Part shown: in pieces, positions 44,483 to 55,865 of the stretch
Layout: every line of letters starts with the position of its first letter
Position numbering within the stretch: the first letter of the stretch is position 1
Made by a program: the position numbers and the translations under genes
Assembly (NCBI GenBank): GCA_015680685.1
Contig: MNCI01025574.1
Location: 250,679 to 314,678 of the forward strand
Length of the DNA: 64,000 bases
Reading direction: 5' to 3'
Source of the DNA: Gnetum montanum
Taxonomy: Eukaryota; Streptophyta; Gnetopsida; Gnetales; Gnetaceae
Notes under the pieces: generated by a model
What the model was told of the DNA's origin: nothing
What the model saw: only the letters and a program-made list of their open reading frames with translations
Databases searched by the model: none

Positions 44483-45568
44483 TGTTAACCTTTTGGTATG
44501 TCAAAACGTTAAGAAAAATGAAGTACAAGGATGGTTGTATTATTGTTATGTTTTTAGGACAAGAACTTAGATTGAGACAAGAAGGCATGCATAAGCTTAA
44601 TAACATGGACAAGAAGCAAATGGAGCATGTAGAAGCTCAAGAACATGGACAAGGAATAAATATTTCTAAGTGCAAAGAAGAAGTTTTAGAAAAGACACCT
44701 TCAACAAATAGTAGATGTCTACTACCAAGGAAAGATGTCTTCGCCAAGTTGAAGACTGAACAAATAAAGACATCTTTGAAAAATAGTAGATGTATTTCTA
44801 GAGAGAAAGACATCATTCATGAGAAGAAGATGTCTTTCCAAAATGAAGTTCTGAGGCAGAAAGATGTCTTAGCCTTGAAGAAGACATCTCTAGCGACCGT
44901 TAGATAGTTTTTGCATAAATTTCAAGGTGCTTTTGGAAATATATTAGCTATAAGAAGATTTCATTCCATTAGAAAATGTGCAAGAATTGGTGTACTTTCA
45001 AGTGTCATATCAAGAAATCATTGTAATCATCATTAGTGTTATATTGTTTTTCATTGTACTATCCTTTGTCTATTGTAATTTGTCAATGTGAGCTATATCT
45101 CATTATACAAGGATTAGCAAGTTTAGTTGCAATTCTACCTTGTAATTTTTGATTCTCTTGTTGCCCTAGTAGATGGATGTGCTTCTTGAAAAAAGGCATC
45201 ATCCTTAAGCTTGTTGAGATCCTACAAGATTGAGTGGTTGTGTAGCACCACAACACTTTGGAGCAGAGCTCAAGTTGTAAAGGTTGTGGGATCTTGGAAA
45301 CCACATTCTAAGCTTGTTAGGACCTTACAGGGTTGAGTGGATCCATAGCATTAAATCACTCTAGAGTGGAGCTAAGAGCTTTTACAAGGTCTAATACCCT
45401 TCAAACCACATTTTAGAGCAACAATGTTTAGAGTTGTGGTTGCAAACTACCCTTCAATTATGGACTATCCAAGTTGGGAAATCATATTAAATTTGGTGTG
45501 TGCTTTATCTTAGTAAATTTTTAATTTGGAGAACTTATTCATCCCCCTTATAATTTTAATGATCCATC
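44483..45568 (+). repeat. TRG 3' LTR
   Basis: TGTTAACC start after AAAGAAGAAGAT; ends at about 45568. Seven exact AGACATC/AGATGTC words at 44713-44890. It also contains an open stretch (44482-44907) that is repeat-derived and not a gene. Confidence 0.75.
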
Positions 45569-46654
45569 GAAACTTCCAACATGGTACCATTGCCTCAAGG
45601 ATGGAATAATTCTAGTGAATACTAGCAGTGAGTATCTAGAAACTAGGATTGGGAAGTATGTAAATTGTGGGGTTTGAGTGCAAAACACATCTTGCTAGCT
45701 CTAATGGACTTTAAGCTCCTTCCAAATGCCTTCTTATGCATCAGAGCACCCAAAATCTGTACTCTTTAAACCTTTTACTTTTATGCACTTTTAATTTCAA
45801 TAAAGTTACAGTTCATTATTGTGCATATTTAAGTTTAGGTTTTCATTTCTATATCTATTTTAAGTTCAAATATACAATTTCTATTTTTGTTTACACTATT
45901 GATTACATTTCTGTTTATATTCCATAAGTCCTTGGGTGATCGGCCAAACTATTTAGGGCATCTTAAATCTCATTTTTTGGAGGCCCTAGGGATTCAAGGC
46001 TAAAATTGTTCCAATGCGTGGGATTTTTTGGTTTCCATTTAGCAACCAAATTTTCTAGGTCCAATAGTTTTTTGGAGCTAGAATGAGGGCTTACGTTGAA
46101 ATTATTAGTCTAAAAATAATTTTTCAATCTTTTCTAAATACCAAGTTTGTTACATTTTTTAATTTTAAAACCTACCAACATATTCCATCAAAGCCAACAT
46201 TGCTACCCAAAACCTTTCCCAAATACCCTAGCATAGTTGTGGTAAGTGAGTTGGATTTTTGCTATTCTTTCACAAGAGTTACTTGATTCCTTGAAACAAC
46301 CATAGTTTACCTTGAAAACCCACATCCAAAACCTAGTTTTGTTCAAAAACCCAACTACATTTTCTATGAAATTCTATAGTAGGGCCAACATAGACATTTT
46401 TAGGACTCTAGCATAGTCATTGGAAAACTAGAATTTTCATATTTCATTTCTTGAAACCAACATACATAACCTTTTAGCAAAAATTTTCTAGCTAGATTTT
46501 TCAACTAAAAGCCCATTTCCACTACCTGCCTCATTGTAGTTGGTTGAAAAATATAGCTATCTACCACACATCCTTTAGTGTAGACATTGCCCCCTGGAAA
46601 TACTAGTATAGTTAGTATTACCAACTTTGAAACCACAACATCCATTTTTTCAAG
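45569..46654 (+). other. Possible 5' LTR/leader of GYP-E, interrupted by TAT-2
   Basis: No coding signal. The end CATTTTTTCA (to about 46652) followed by AGAGTGGTATACACAAC, when the TAT-2 insertion is ignored, looks like an LTR end with a decayed TGGTATCAxAGC primer site; GYP-E gag follows at 56900. No second LTR could be matched, so this stays tentative. Confidence 0.3.
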
Positions 46655-46659
46655 AGTGG
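46655..46659. other. TAT-2 target-site duplication, left (AGTGG)
   Basis: AGTGG before the 5' LTR, repeated at 56725-56729 right after the 3' LTR. Confidence 0.9.
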
Positions 46660-47507
46660 TGATAAATCATGTTTTTCAATGATCCAATATTAGGGTGGCT
46701 GCGATATTGGGTATGTGATATTGTACCCCAAGATGCGATATTGTACATTCAATATCGTAGTGTTACTCCTGGGTTTATAAATACAATGCCCAGACACACA
46801 ATTGGGAGTAAGTTTTTGGCAGTCAGGTAATGAAACTCTTGCAATTTATCTATTTGAAATTTAGAATATTTTCCATGTGCCCATTGCAAAAGGTATAAGT
46901 GTGAACAGATCTTTATTTAAGCATTAATGTACTTGAGCAAACCATTGTGTTAGCAATAAAGACAAACTCTTTGATTCATTCCTTGCAACACTTGAGACTT
47001 TCTTTCTTGTGCATTTATGTTTTATGAAATTTACATAAATATTATTTGTATAGTAATTAATTTTGATCAATCAAGCAAATCATTAAAATACACAAGCACA
47101 ACCCCTTCCAACATATGTGTGACACTTGGTAGCTTAGAAACGATTAGTGTTTGACAACCTAGCAGTGTTACATAAAGTTCAGGATGTATCGAGGAAGTGG
47201 AAATGGTTACTTGTGTTAGGATAGATTAGACCATAGTTTACTTAGTAATTAATCACTCTTACTTTCATCTTTTTTCTAGGCGAGTAATTTAATAAAAACA
47301 AAAAATAACAAAAATCTTACACCTCAGTCACACTTAACCATATAATTACATTCCACAAGTGGGACTGGAAAGACAATGAATGGATAACATGCATGCACTG
47401 TTTAGATTTAGCTTACTTAGTAATTATAGTCTATAGAATTTGATTGAATTGCATGTGAACACTTGTGATTCATATGGTTGGGCATAGGGGTACCTTGATA
47501 CTCATCA
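46660..47507 (+). repeat. TAT-2 5' LTR
   Basis: TGATAAATC...CTCATCA. A GATATTG/CAATATC cluster lies at 46682-46765, a TATA box TTTATAAATACA at 46773-46784, and AATAAAGA at about 46958. Confidence 0.9.
46773..46784 (+). promoter_or_regulatory. TAT-2 LTR TATA box
   Basis: TTTATAAATACA right after the GATATTG-word cluster; the 3' LTR has CTATAAATAT at about 55994 and TAT-1 has CCTATAAATA (minus strand) in the same setting. Confidence 0.65.
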
Positions 47508-47529
47508 TTGGTGTTGTTACTAGGGATTG
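47508..47529 (+). other. TAT-2 primer-binding site
   Basis: TTGGTGTTGTTACTAGGGAT, directly after the LTR end; decayed TTGGCGxxGTTGCCGGGGA-type site of Athila/Tat elements. Confidence 0.75.
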
Positions 47530-47663
47530 TAGTTCTTCATGTGCTATCTAAACCCAATGAAACTTAGTAACCTCGTTGTTTGAACCCTAAAAGTTGAATC
47601 CTATGAAAAAAAGATTATTATCATTAAACTAAACCTTAACTACACATTGTTTATTAACACAAA

Positions 47664-49950
47664 ATGTCTTCTTCTCATAGGAGCCCATCCCTACCCAGGG
47701 TAGTTTAGGTACCTTAGCAATACTGGGTGGCATATGCTCATCCTGATGAGTATGTACCAGACTTTACCTTTAGCTTGCATCAAGATGAACTGATGTGGTG
47801 GCATGATATCGAAGGTAACATTGTGTTGCCACTTGATTGATCCATTCCAGCAATGCTCTAGCTAATGCTCATGCAACACGGGCTTCAACATTTTCATGGA
47901 GAATACGAGATGCGAGATCCCCACTCAAGGGATTATCATCCCACTAAAGCACAAAGATTAAGGGATCATCAGCTGGAGCACCAACACGAGCTTATGAAGC
48001 ACAAGGGGTCAAATATCTTTCCACCTCCACTTAGCCCAATTGATGAAGAAGACAACTTATTTAGTGATTCTCCTCTCTTGGACTTTGTTTAAGAAGCTCT
48101 CAACCAGAATGTATAATCCACAATCCATAATCCAAGTTCTGGTCAAAATGGATCCAATGAAAAAAATGGATTTGAAGAAGGAACTCAAGAAAAGGGGGAC
48201 AAAGGAGATCATGATTGCGATCATGGTCATGAGCATCGAAGGAAGGATGATAGGCATCAGCATGAAGCAAGTTCCCCTTATTATTCCCCTTCATCATAAT
48301 TTTCTTCTTCTTCATCTAGTTTAGATCATGACTTTAGAAGAAATAATTATGACGGAGGTGACCGATGGGACCAGAACAACAAAAGGGACCATTGAGACAG
48401 TCGTGACTAAAGACATGTGTAATCCAAAGAGGCCCATCATCAAGAAAGAAGGGATAGCAGAGAACATCATAGGCACCACCATCATGGCCTTGATGAACCT
48501 ATACTTGCTACTTGGGGCATGTTGAATATTGTAAAGGTCATGAGGATTCCAACAAAGCATGTGAAGGATAGCAGAATAAAGAGGCTAGACATGAACAACA
48601 TCCCTCGGTTTGAGGGAGGATATGATGCTGATCCAAAAAATCATCCTTAGGCCTTTCAAGATGCATGTTCTTTGCAAAATATTAAGAACAAATGGCAAAA
48701 GTTGAAATTATTTCCAAGGACACTCATAAAGAAGCAAAAAATTAGTATCAATCTTTGGAACCAGAATCAATTAAGTGGTGGAGTACAATGTTGGAATTAT
48801 TCAATGAAAAATATCAAATGTACACTTGAGTATCCAATCTAAGAAAATAAATTCAAGGGTGAAAATAAGGGAATCATGAGCCCTTGGATGTTGTGATTGG
48901 TCGATACTACTCTCTATTGCATAGGTGTCCCAGTCATGGATACTCTCAGCTTGATCAACTTCTCCATATCATAACTAGTTGTGGTCTGAAACCAGGAAAA
49001 CCCTTGGCATTTATGTCTAAGGGAAATTGACAAATTTGAGTGCCTTTTGTATTTAAAAATTAATTAAGCATGTAGCCAAGGAGGAGGAAGAATTGATAAA
49101 ATGTGAAAGTGTAGAAGAATACAATAGGGACCCTTCTATTTGGAAAAAGGGGCTTCGATTTTGTGACAGTGAGGATGAATTCACCAGAGATGAGGTGGTT
49201 AATCAGAAAACCTTGCCATTCAAAAAATTTCAATCAAGAATTATTGCTAAGGTTGATCAATTATGGGACTCCATGGACAATAAGTTTTAAGTTGTCTTAA
49301 AAATTACTGAAGAGTCCAAGGAGCAAAGTTATGAGCGTGAGCGTCGATGGCATAAGAAGGCTAAACGTGCCATATCTAAGGGTAAAGTTAAAATAGCTAT
49401 GATAGAGATGGATGTGGATAGTGATTCAGATGATGATGGTAGGTGTGATGTCTACCAATATGAACATCCTAAGGGATGTTGTCTAGTTATGTCACATTTT
49501 CAAGAATCTGGGGTGTATGACTTACATCCACGACTTGCACAAAGGAAAATGCCAAAAAGATTACCTTATCCACAAGGCAATCCTTGACAGTTCCACCAAC
49601 CACAACAATACTATCCAATTGGAACTCCTCTACAACCTTATGAATTGTACCAGTAGAGGCAACAACCAGAATCGTGGGCATTGGCACCTCCAAGACAACA
49701 ATACCCTTACTGGCAACCAGATCCTTATGGTTACTATGTTCAGTAAACTTCATCTCCAAAGGACTCCTTTGGTCATGTTGTCGCTTCCCAAACTCACCAC
49801 TACCCTCCTAAAGCATACTAATCATCTTATACAAGGAGGTATGCCACCTACTACCTTCATGCACCTCTTGTTCCTGCACCTACTCCTCCACCCTTGCATA
49901 GCTACCACCTACTCTATCCATGTAGGGTGAATTTCCTACACAACCATAAT
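47664..49950 (+). pseudogene. TAT-2 gag (broken)
   Basis: ATG at 47664 (M-S-S-S-H-R), 135 bp after the PBS, as in TAT-1. The gag core reads near 48790-48990 (E-L-F-N-E-K-Y-Q-M-Y then H-E-P-L-D-V-V then R-Y-Y-S-L-L-H-R) and lines up with TAT-1 gag (V-E-L-F-N-E-R-Y-Q-T-Y; P-L-D-M-T-L-E-R-Y-Y). The acidic reading 49093-49290 and the R-C-D-V-Y-Q-Y-E-H-P-K-G-C-C block near 49440-49480 follow; the latter is the Athila-type C-x2-C-x4-H knuckle with the second Cys now Tyr. A Gln/Pro/Tyr-rich tail runs to about 49930. Several stops and shifts. Confidence 0.7.
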
Positions 49951-50365
49951 AAAGGAACACTAGGGTAGTTAATCTACAATTGGTTAACCCATCAAGTAGG
50001 TCAAAACCACAAATAAATAAAAGACCCTTCTTCCAACCTCATAGTCCACCAAAGACCTTGAACACATTGATAGTTGGTAACCCTACTCCTCCACCTTCCT
50101 TTTTTCCTCTTTATCCAAGTCCCATTCAAACCAAAATCCTTCTCAAATCCATACTATAATGCTAACACATGTTGTATCTAATTGGATTCGAGCTGATAAC
50201 ATGCCCAAAAAATTATCTGATCCCAAGAGTCCCCTAGTTTACTTCCAAATTGCTAGGAATGAGCCTTGTAAATCTCTTCTTGACTCTATTTTTTGTGTTA
50301 ATTTAATCTCACATGAGATGTACGTAATCTGAAACCTTCCTCCCATGAAGAATAGAAACATCTAG

Positions 50366-50566
50366 TTGGAACTAGTAGACCAGTCCATCACTATTCCATT
50401 AGGATTGGTTGAGGACATTGTCACCACCATTTGTGGGTGGTCATATCCCATTGATTTTCTAGTAATCAAAGTGGAGAACTACAAGGGGGACTTTCTAATT
50501 ATTATGGGAAGGGCTCGACTAAGTACTATTGATGCTAAAATGGGCATTAGAGATCTTTTCTTATAA
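50366..50566 (+). pseudogene. TAT-2 protease (decayed)
   Basis: ELVDQSITIPLGLVEDIVTT followed by F-L-V-I-K-V-E-N and IIMGRARLSTIDAKMGI: the L-x-D-R-S-x-x-x-P-x-G-x-V-E-D and I-L-G-R-P-x-L-A-T-x-x-A blocks of the Gypsy retropepsin region. The active-site D-T/S-G stretch upstream (about 50270-50360) is not recognisable. It would cut the gag-pol polyprotein. Confidence 0.65.
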
Positions 50567-51119
50567 GTATCAAAAGAAAATGAGTTTGGGAAGATTGAGA
50601 AGAAGAGAGTTCCATGTCTCGCATACAATAATTCAAAGTGCGATTTTGTGTAGAAGTTATGGTCAATAAGGCAAACATCTATCTTTGCATAAAAGTAGTA
50701 TACACCAGAAAATGAGATCCAGAGATGTTTGTATGCAGTAACCACAAAACAAGAAGGCACCTAGTGGTTGACAACTAATTCTAGTAGTAGTACATTATGT
50801 ATGGAACCTACTGAGGGCCTAACATACAAATATGTTGGAAGTATGGATGAACTCAAGAAAGTTCTTCACCAGCTCTTCAAAGGAGAAAATGATGATGTCA
50901 ATTAGGATGAGTTGGAAATTTTTGATAATTTTAAATAAGAGCCCCTTGAATTAAAGACACCAATGGTTGGAATGGAGTACGTATTTTTGAAAAATAGGAG
51001 GCTAGTTATCATTAATTCCAAGCTTGCTACTAAACAAAAGAGAAAGTTGATATTAGTTGTGAAAAAATGTTTAGCAACCTTTTCCTAGTTATGTTCTAAA
51101 CTCACTAGGATAGATCCAA

Positions 51120-51960
51120 CAATATACCAGCATCAAATATACATTGACCCTATTGTCAAGCTGAAATGATAGTTGTAGTGGCATTTGTATCCCAAGTTAA
51201 AGCAGATTGTCAAAGAGGAGATTGAACAACTACTCAAGGTGATATTCATCTACCTTATCATAGATAGTGAGTGGGTAAGTCCACTCATGATCATACCCAA
51301 GAAGGGAGCCAAATCGTGGGTGTGCATTGACTTCTGACTACTCAACATGACAACTTTCAAGGATCATTTTTTGTTTCCTTTCATCAACTAAGTGCTGGAC
51401 ACCATTTCAAGGTGCAACTATTACAACTTTCTAGATGGTTATAGTGGCTATAACAAAATTTGGATTGCACTAGAAGGATAAGCAAAGCCAATTTTCACAA
51501 GTCCTTGGGGGACTTTTGCTTACTATCAAATGCCATTTGGTCTATGTAATGCCCCTACCACATTTCAATGATTAGTTCTTAGTATTTTCCATCAACAGAT
51601 TAGTAGTGGGGTAGAAGTCTTTATGGATGATTTTTCTACCTATGGAGCTATGTTCGAGCAAGCCTTGGACTGTCTTGAGTAGGTGTTGACAAGATGTGTC
51701 AAAACAAACCTCCAACTAAATTGGCAAAAGAGCCATCTTATGGTCCAAGAAGGCATAGTCTTGAGGCATCGCATTTCAAAAGTAGGTATCAAGGTGGACC
51801 CTAAAAAAATAAGGGTCATCCAAGGAATAACTCATCAATTGGAAATAGTCAAAGAAGTGCGGTCATTCCTTGGTCATACTAGCTACTATTGGCGCTTCAA
51901 CGAGAATTTTTCCAAAATCACCAAGTCATTGGTAGAATTGACAAAGAAGGATGCATGATT
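51120..51960 (+). pseudogene. TAT-2 reverse transcriptase (broken)
   Basis: V-K-E-E-I-E-Q-L-L near 51215, W-V-S-P-L-M-I-I-P-K-K-G near 51273, a D-G-Y-S-G-Y block near 51433 (motif A region, family L-D-A/G-Y-S-G-Y/F-x-Q), MPFGLCNAPTTFQ near 51530, and EVFMDDFSTYG near 51610-51645 (catalytic x-M-D-D, both Asp kept). The link to RNase H reads VRSFLGHTSYYWRF near 51858-51900. About eight stops or frame changes in this stretch; the last third is the longest open part. RT copies element RNA into cDNA in the particle. Confidence 0.85.
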
Positions 51961-52440
51961 CATTTGGACCCCTGCATGTGAAGCAACATTTTAAGAACTG
52001 AAGAAAAAGCTTGTTGAAACCCCCATTCTTCAAGCATCAAATTGGTCTAGACCATTTCATGTGATGACCAATCCATAAAATTATGCTTTGGGGGCAGTGC
52101 TTACATAGATGGATGATCAAAAATGTCCATATTATATTCACTATGCAAGACAGAGCATTACAAGTGCACAACTAAAGTACACCACCATAGAAAAGGAGTT
52201 GGTAGTAGTGGTGCTCACCTTATAGAAATTCAGGCACTATGTGCTTGGCTACAAAGTGTTTGTGCACACAGATCATAGTGCCATCCGATTTCTAATAAAC
52301 AAACTAATGGTGATCCCTTGTGTCATATCGTGGCTTGTGATTTTATAGGTGTTTGATCTCACAATGCTAGATCAAAAAGGTGTGGAGAATGTGGTCATGG
52401 ATCACTTAGCATAACTAAGATGGGACAATAAGGAGAAAGA
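51960..52440 (+). pseudogene. TAT-2 RNase H (broken)
   Basis: W-T-P-A-C-E-A-T-F near 51966, ALGAVLT near 52087, then TTIEKELVVVV near 52181 (family T-x-x-E-K-E-L-L-A-V-V) and VFVHTDHSAIRFL near 52259-52296 (family T-D-H-x-A-L/I-R-Y-L). The first catalytic Asp region is changed (M-T-N-P in place of x-x-D-A-S). It ends near a V-V-M-D-H-L-A word (about 52392-52413, family V-A-D-H-L-S-R). Confidence 0.75.
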
Positions 52441-52499
52441 GAGCACTTTATCTAATCAATTCCCTGATGAATCTCTTGTTGTAGGTCCTCTTAATGCAT

Positions 52500-53760
52500 A
52501 AATTCCTGATGAACCAAAATGGTATGATGCCATCCTCACTTATCTACTCACAAAAGAACTACCACAAGGGTTGGACACTAGAAAGAAACAATAGTTTCTT
52601 CACCAAGTAAATCATTTCATAGAGATTAATGGAAACCTTTACAAAGTTTGTTCCAATGGCCTGGTACATTGGTGTGTCCCTAATATGGATCAACTGCACA
52701 TTCTCTAAGATGCTCATGAAGGTCCTTGTGGGGGTCATTATCTTGGGAGATTTATAGCCATAAAAATCCTCATGGCAAGGTATTATTAGCCAACAATCTT
52801 CAAGGATGCACACTGAATTGTATGCACTTGTGATTGTTGCTAGAGGAATGGTGGAATGACAGCTTGAATGGAGGGGTCACAATAATGGATACAACCTCTT
52901 GAGTCATTCGATATTTGGGGCATTAACTTTATGGGTCCCATCATACCTTTCTCAAATGGAAAGGCATATATAATAGTCATAGTTGACTATTGTACTAAGT
53001 GGGTAGAAGCAGTAGCAGTCACTGACTATACATCCACAACTACTGCTCGGTTTGTATAAGAAAACATCGTAAACAAGTTTTGTGTACCTTGTGCATTAAT
53101 TTTTGATAATGAAAATCATTTTATAGGTGCTACTTTTTGAAAACTAATGTAGCACTTGGGGGTTAAATATAAACTCACAACACCATATTACCCCAAAGCC
53201 AATGGTCAAGCTGAGGTCACTAATTGGGAGATTACAAAAATCTTAATGCATACCATTAGCAAATATCAAAGGGACTGGAGCACTAAATTAAATGATGTCC
53301 TTTGGGCCTATCTCTCCACATGGAACCTTCCCATAGGTTATTCTCCCTATGAGCTTATGTATCGAAAACTACCAACATTGCCTATCCAATCCGAGCTCTG
53401 TACACTCTCTACAGCTTGTGACCTTGACTTAAATCTAAGTCTAGCACAGAAAGAATAATTGATAAACCTTAACTTGCTAGATGAAAATAAATTAATGACC
53501 CTATCATCCAACAAAATGCATAAGGCATTTGACACAAGAAATGCCATGACCTCAAAATAAGCAAAGTCAAGTTTCAACTAGGAGATAAGGTTCTCTATTG
53601 GAATCCTACACATGTATCCCAACAAACCAAATTTCAAACATTGTGGGAAGGACCTTACATCATAGATGAGACTTTTCCATCTAGGGCCATGATCATCTAC
53701 AAACCTGATAGCCCAAATATGAAACAATTAGTTAACATTCAATAAATAAAACCTTTCCAT
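52500..53760 (+). pseudogene. TAT-2 integrase (broken)
   Basis: Zinc-binding H-H-C-C region: D-A-H-E-G-P-C-G-G-H-Y (about 52709-52740) and C-T-C-D-C-C-stop-R-N-G (about 52822-52850). The core follows: [11 protein letters not shown] (first Asp, about 52908-52940), [13 protein letters not shown] (about 52973), FDNENHFIG (second Asp, about 53105) and YYPKANGQAEVTNWEITKIL (Glu, about 53184-53245). The C-terminal part reads L-G-D-K-V-L-Y-W-N near 53580 and G-P-Y-I-I near 53650. All D-D-E positions are readable; at least six stops. It inserts the cDNA into the genome. Confidence 0.85.
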
Positions 53761-53879
53761 GAGCCCAAGCCAACCAATGCACCAAACACCTCGTCAGATG
53801 GGCATCCACACTCAAAATTTTGGATCTCTCCTTTCCAACTTAGTTGTGAGGGAGTTGCCCACCCATACTAATACCTCTT

Positions 53880-55846
53880 GTGGATCCTTAGTCTTTTGAC
53901 CTTTTTTTTTTACACATTTTTGATTTTACAACTTTTTGTTTTTATCTTTTTTTTTTTTACATCTTTGTATTTTTAAGGTTATTGATCTTCTCTTAGTTTT
54001 TGTTTCGCACCATCATTAATATATTCAATATCTATTGTCTACTCCTTTACTCTCTTTTATGGTTATGTTTGCTTGTGTTTAATGTGTTTCTCTACTTTTT
54101 CTACTAATAAGGTGGTAGGTACAATGGTAATGCACTACTTGATAATGGTATGTTTCATTTGTAATTTGATTGTTGATGTCTGGTTTTTGACTTTGAACAC
54201 CATTACTGACAATTGGAACATGGTTTCTTTTCATGTAACAAGCAGTGAGTCCACATCATCCACCCATCCACATACTCTATGGTTTTTCTTGTTTTAGAAG
54301 CATGCAGTCTCTTCTTCATTAATGCAACTTTAATAAATTGGTGACTTGTGTAGTTTTTGGAATTGGAAAGGAATCAATGGTTTGGAAAGGGTGTGGCTTC
54401 AAAGGGATGCGGTATTCTTTGTGTTTTTCTATTTTCCTATGTGCAGAAGTGTTCTGATAATCTTCTCACTGTTTTGTATCATTTTACAATAGGAAGTCCA
54501 ATAAGTTCATGCATGATGTGGTCCTCATCACAAAGAAAAAGAGATAAGGATTCAAATCACACCCCTTGGAAAAAATAAATGCAAAAACTGCATGGTTCTT
54601 TGCATGGTGTGGTTTCCATCCAAAAAAACATGGGAATTCAAAGCACATCCCTTAGACCAAATAAAAGGGCTACAAGCACTAGTTTTGAGACTTCTCTTGT
54701 CTCCTCTAACTAACACCCTTCCTCACTTCCTAGCTTCACTCCAATTTGGAATGGTGGTTGTTTTGTGGGAACATTCTTATGTCTTAAGGGATGGACTAGC
54801 CTTGGAATGTCGATGCAAAGTCACTAAAAGTGGTTGGTTTTGATCTGGACTAAAGATGGATCCTACCAAGTCATTTAATCACAAACTCCACAAGGGACAG
54901 CATGTGACCATAATTAGGAACTCCATTCCACTCTCTCTATCATCCATCTATGCTTTTCATGCCTCACCTCACTACCAGTTTCATGTATTAATTTAATGTT
55001 CTAGTTTGATGTGTCAAGTTTCTCAGTCAGTTACTTTTGGGTTTTTGTACTTAACTTTTTGTAACCATTAATCATCCATGGTGTCCATGGATTCCTTGAT
55101 TTAAAGCTATGCAAGGACATAAAAGGCCTATGCCTGCTTTGCAGAGGACCCATTTGCATATCTTTTGGTTTGGTTAAGTTAAGTTCTTTACCCTTAGAAA
55201 TTGTTACAATCAAATTCTTTTTATTTATCCCATTCACGTCATCCAATTGTATGCACCTTCACAACTATTTATAATAAACTCCTTTTTATTGTTGTGAATA
55301 TCCTCTTTCCATGTATCCCTTATGTTAAGCTTTTTCTAAATTTTATGGATCGCTTCTCTTATTTCACCCATTCGTCAGTCTTTCCACTAACAATATCAAG
55401 CAATTAATCTATCATAATCACAATGTGTCTAAATAAAATCACCAACAAGACAAGGTATTTAGCAATTATCTATTGCACTATATATACTAATCCTTGGTTT
55501 TATTGTGATTGTAGTGGAAAGCATGGACTGGAAGCAGGACTGTCTTTACCAAGGAGGATGGAACCATATCACTCATAGGAGATTGTTCATAACTGCTAGA
55601 CCTCTTCTACCTCTCCCTCATTCTTCTATTGCCAAGAGGGATTGGATGTCAATTTGATCCATTGGTGTTCTTTTATATTATCATGAACATCCAATTTTGT
55701 ACAAAATTGTAATACTATATACTCGGGCACTTTTGTATTTGTTTGTTTTCTTTGTGTCACTCTGCATGTCAGTCAAATAAGTCCACACCTCCTAATATAT
55801 TTTGTAAAGGACTTATTCCTCTTCTTATGTACTCAAGGATTAGTTT
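53880..55846 (+). other. TAT-2 3' region between integrase and 3' LTR (no gene recognised)
   Basis: About 2 kb. In Athila elements this place can hold an envelope-like ORF, but only short readings are seen (54073-54297, 54357-54578, 54592-54843) and none shows a signal peptide, membrane anchor or known motif. An imperfect ~95-bp tandem pair lies at about 54508-54660 (…GTGTGGTxxxCATC… words). T-rich runs at 53908-53960. Confidence 0.5.
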
Positions 55847-55865
55847 TCATTCAGTCATGGGGGTA
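55847..55865 (+). other. TAT-2 polypurine tract
   Basis: TTCAGTCATGGGGGTA immediately before the 3' LTR; nearly the same word is at the 3' LTR of TAT-1. Confidence 0.7.

Larger units (their letters stand above)
39227..45568 (+). mobile_element. TRG: gag-only Copia-type LTR element with an extra ORF
   Basis: LTR pair (39227-40093, truncated by about 225 bp at its 5' end; 44483-45568 complete), PBS TGGTATCAAAGC at 40096, gag at 40145 onward and a second reading region at 42374-43270. No protease, integrase, RT or RNase H motif in the 4.4-kb internal part, so this is a non-autonomous element of the TR-GAG type. Both genes contain stops. The left target duplication is lost; GAAAC follows the right LTR. 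Confidence 0.75.

Noticed and set aside
51000-51960. Possibility that TAT-2 is a pararetrovirus (endogenous caulimovirus)
   Set aside because: It has paired LTRs, a 5-bp target duplication and an integrase with D-D-E blocks, and no movement-protein signal; it is a Gypsy retrotransposon.
54357-54843. Two adjacent short ORFs after TAT-2 integrase as an envelope gene
   Set aside because: No signal peptide, no membrane anchor and no continuity between the frames.
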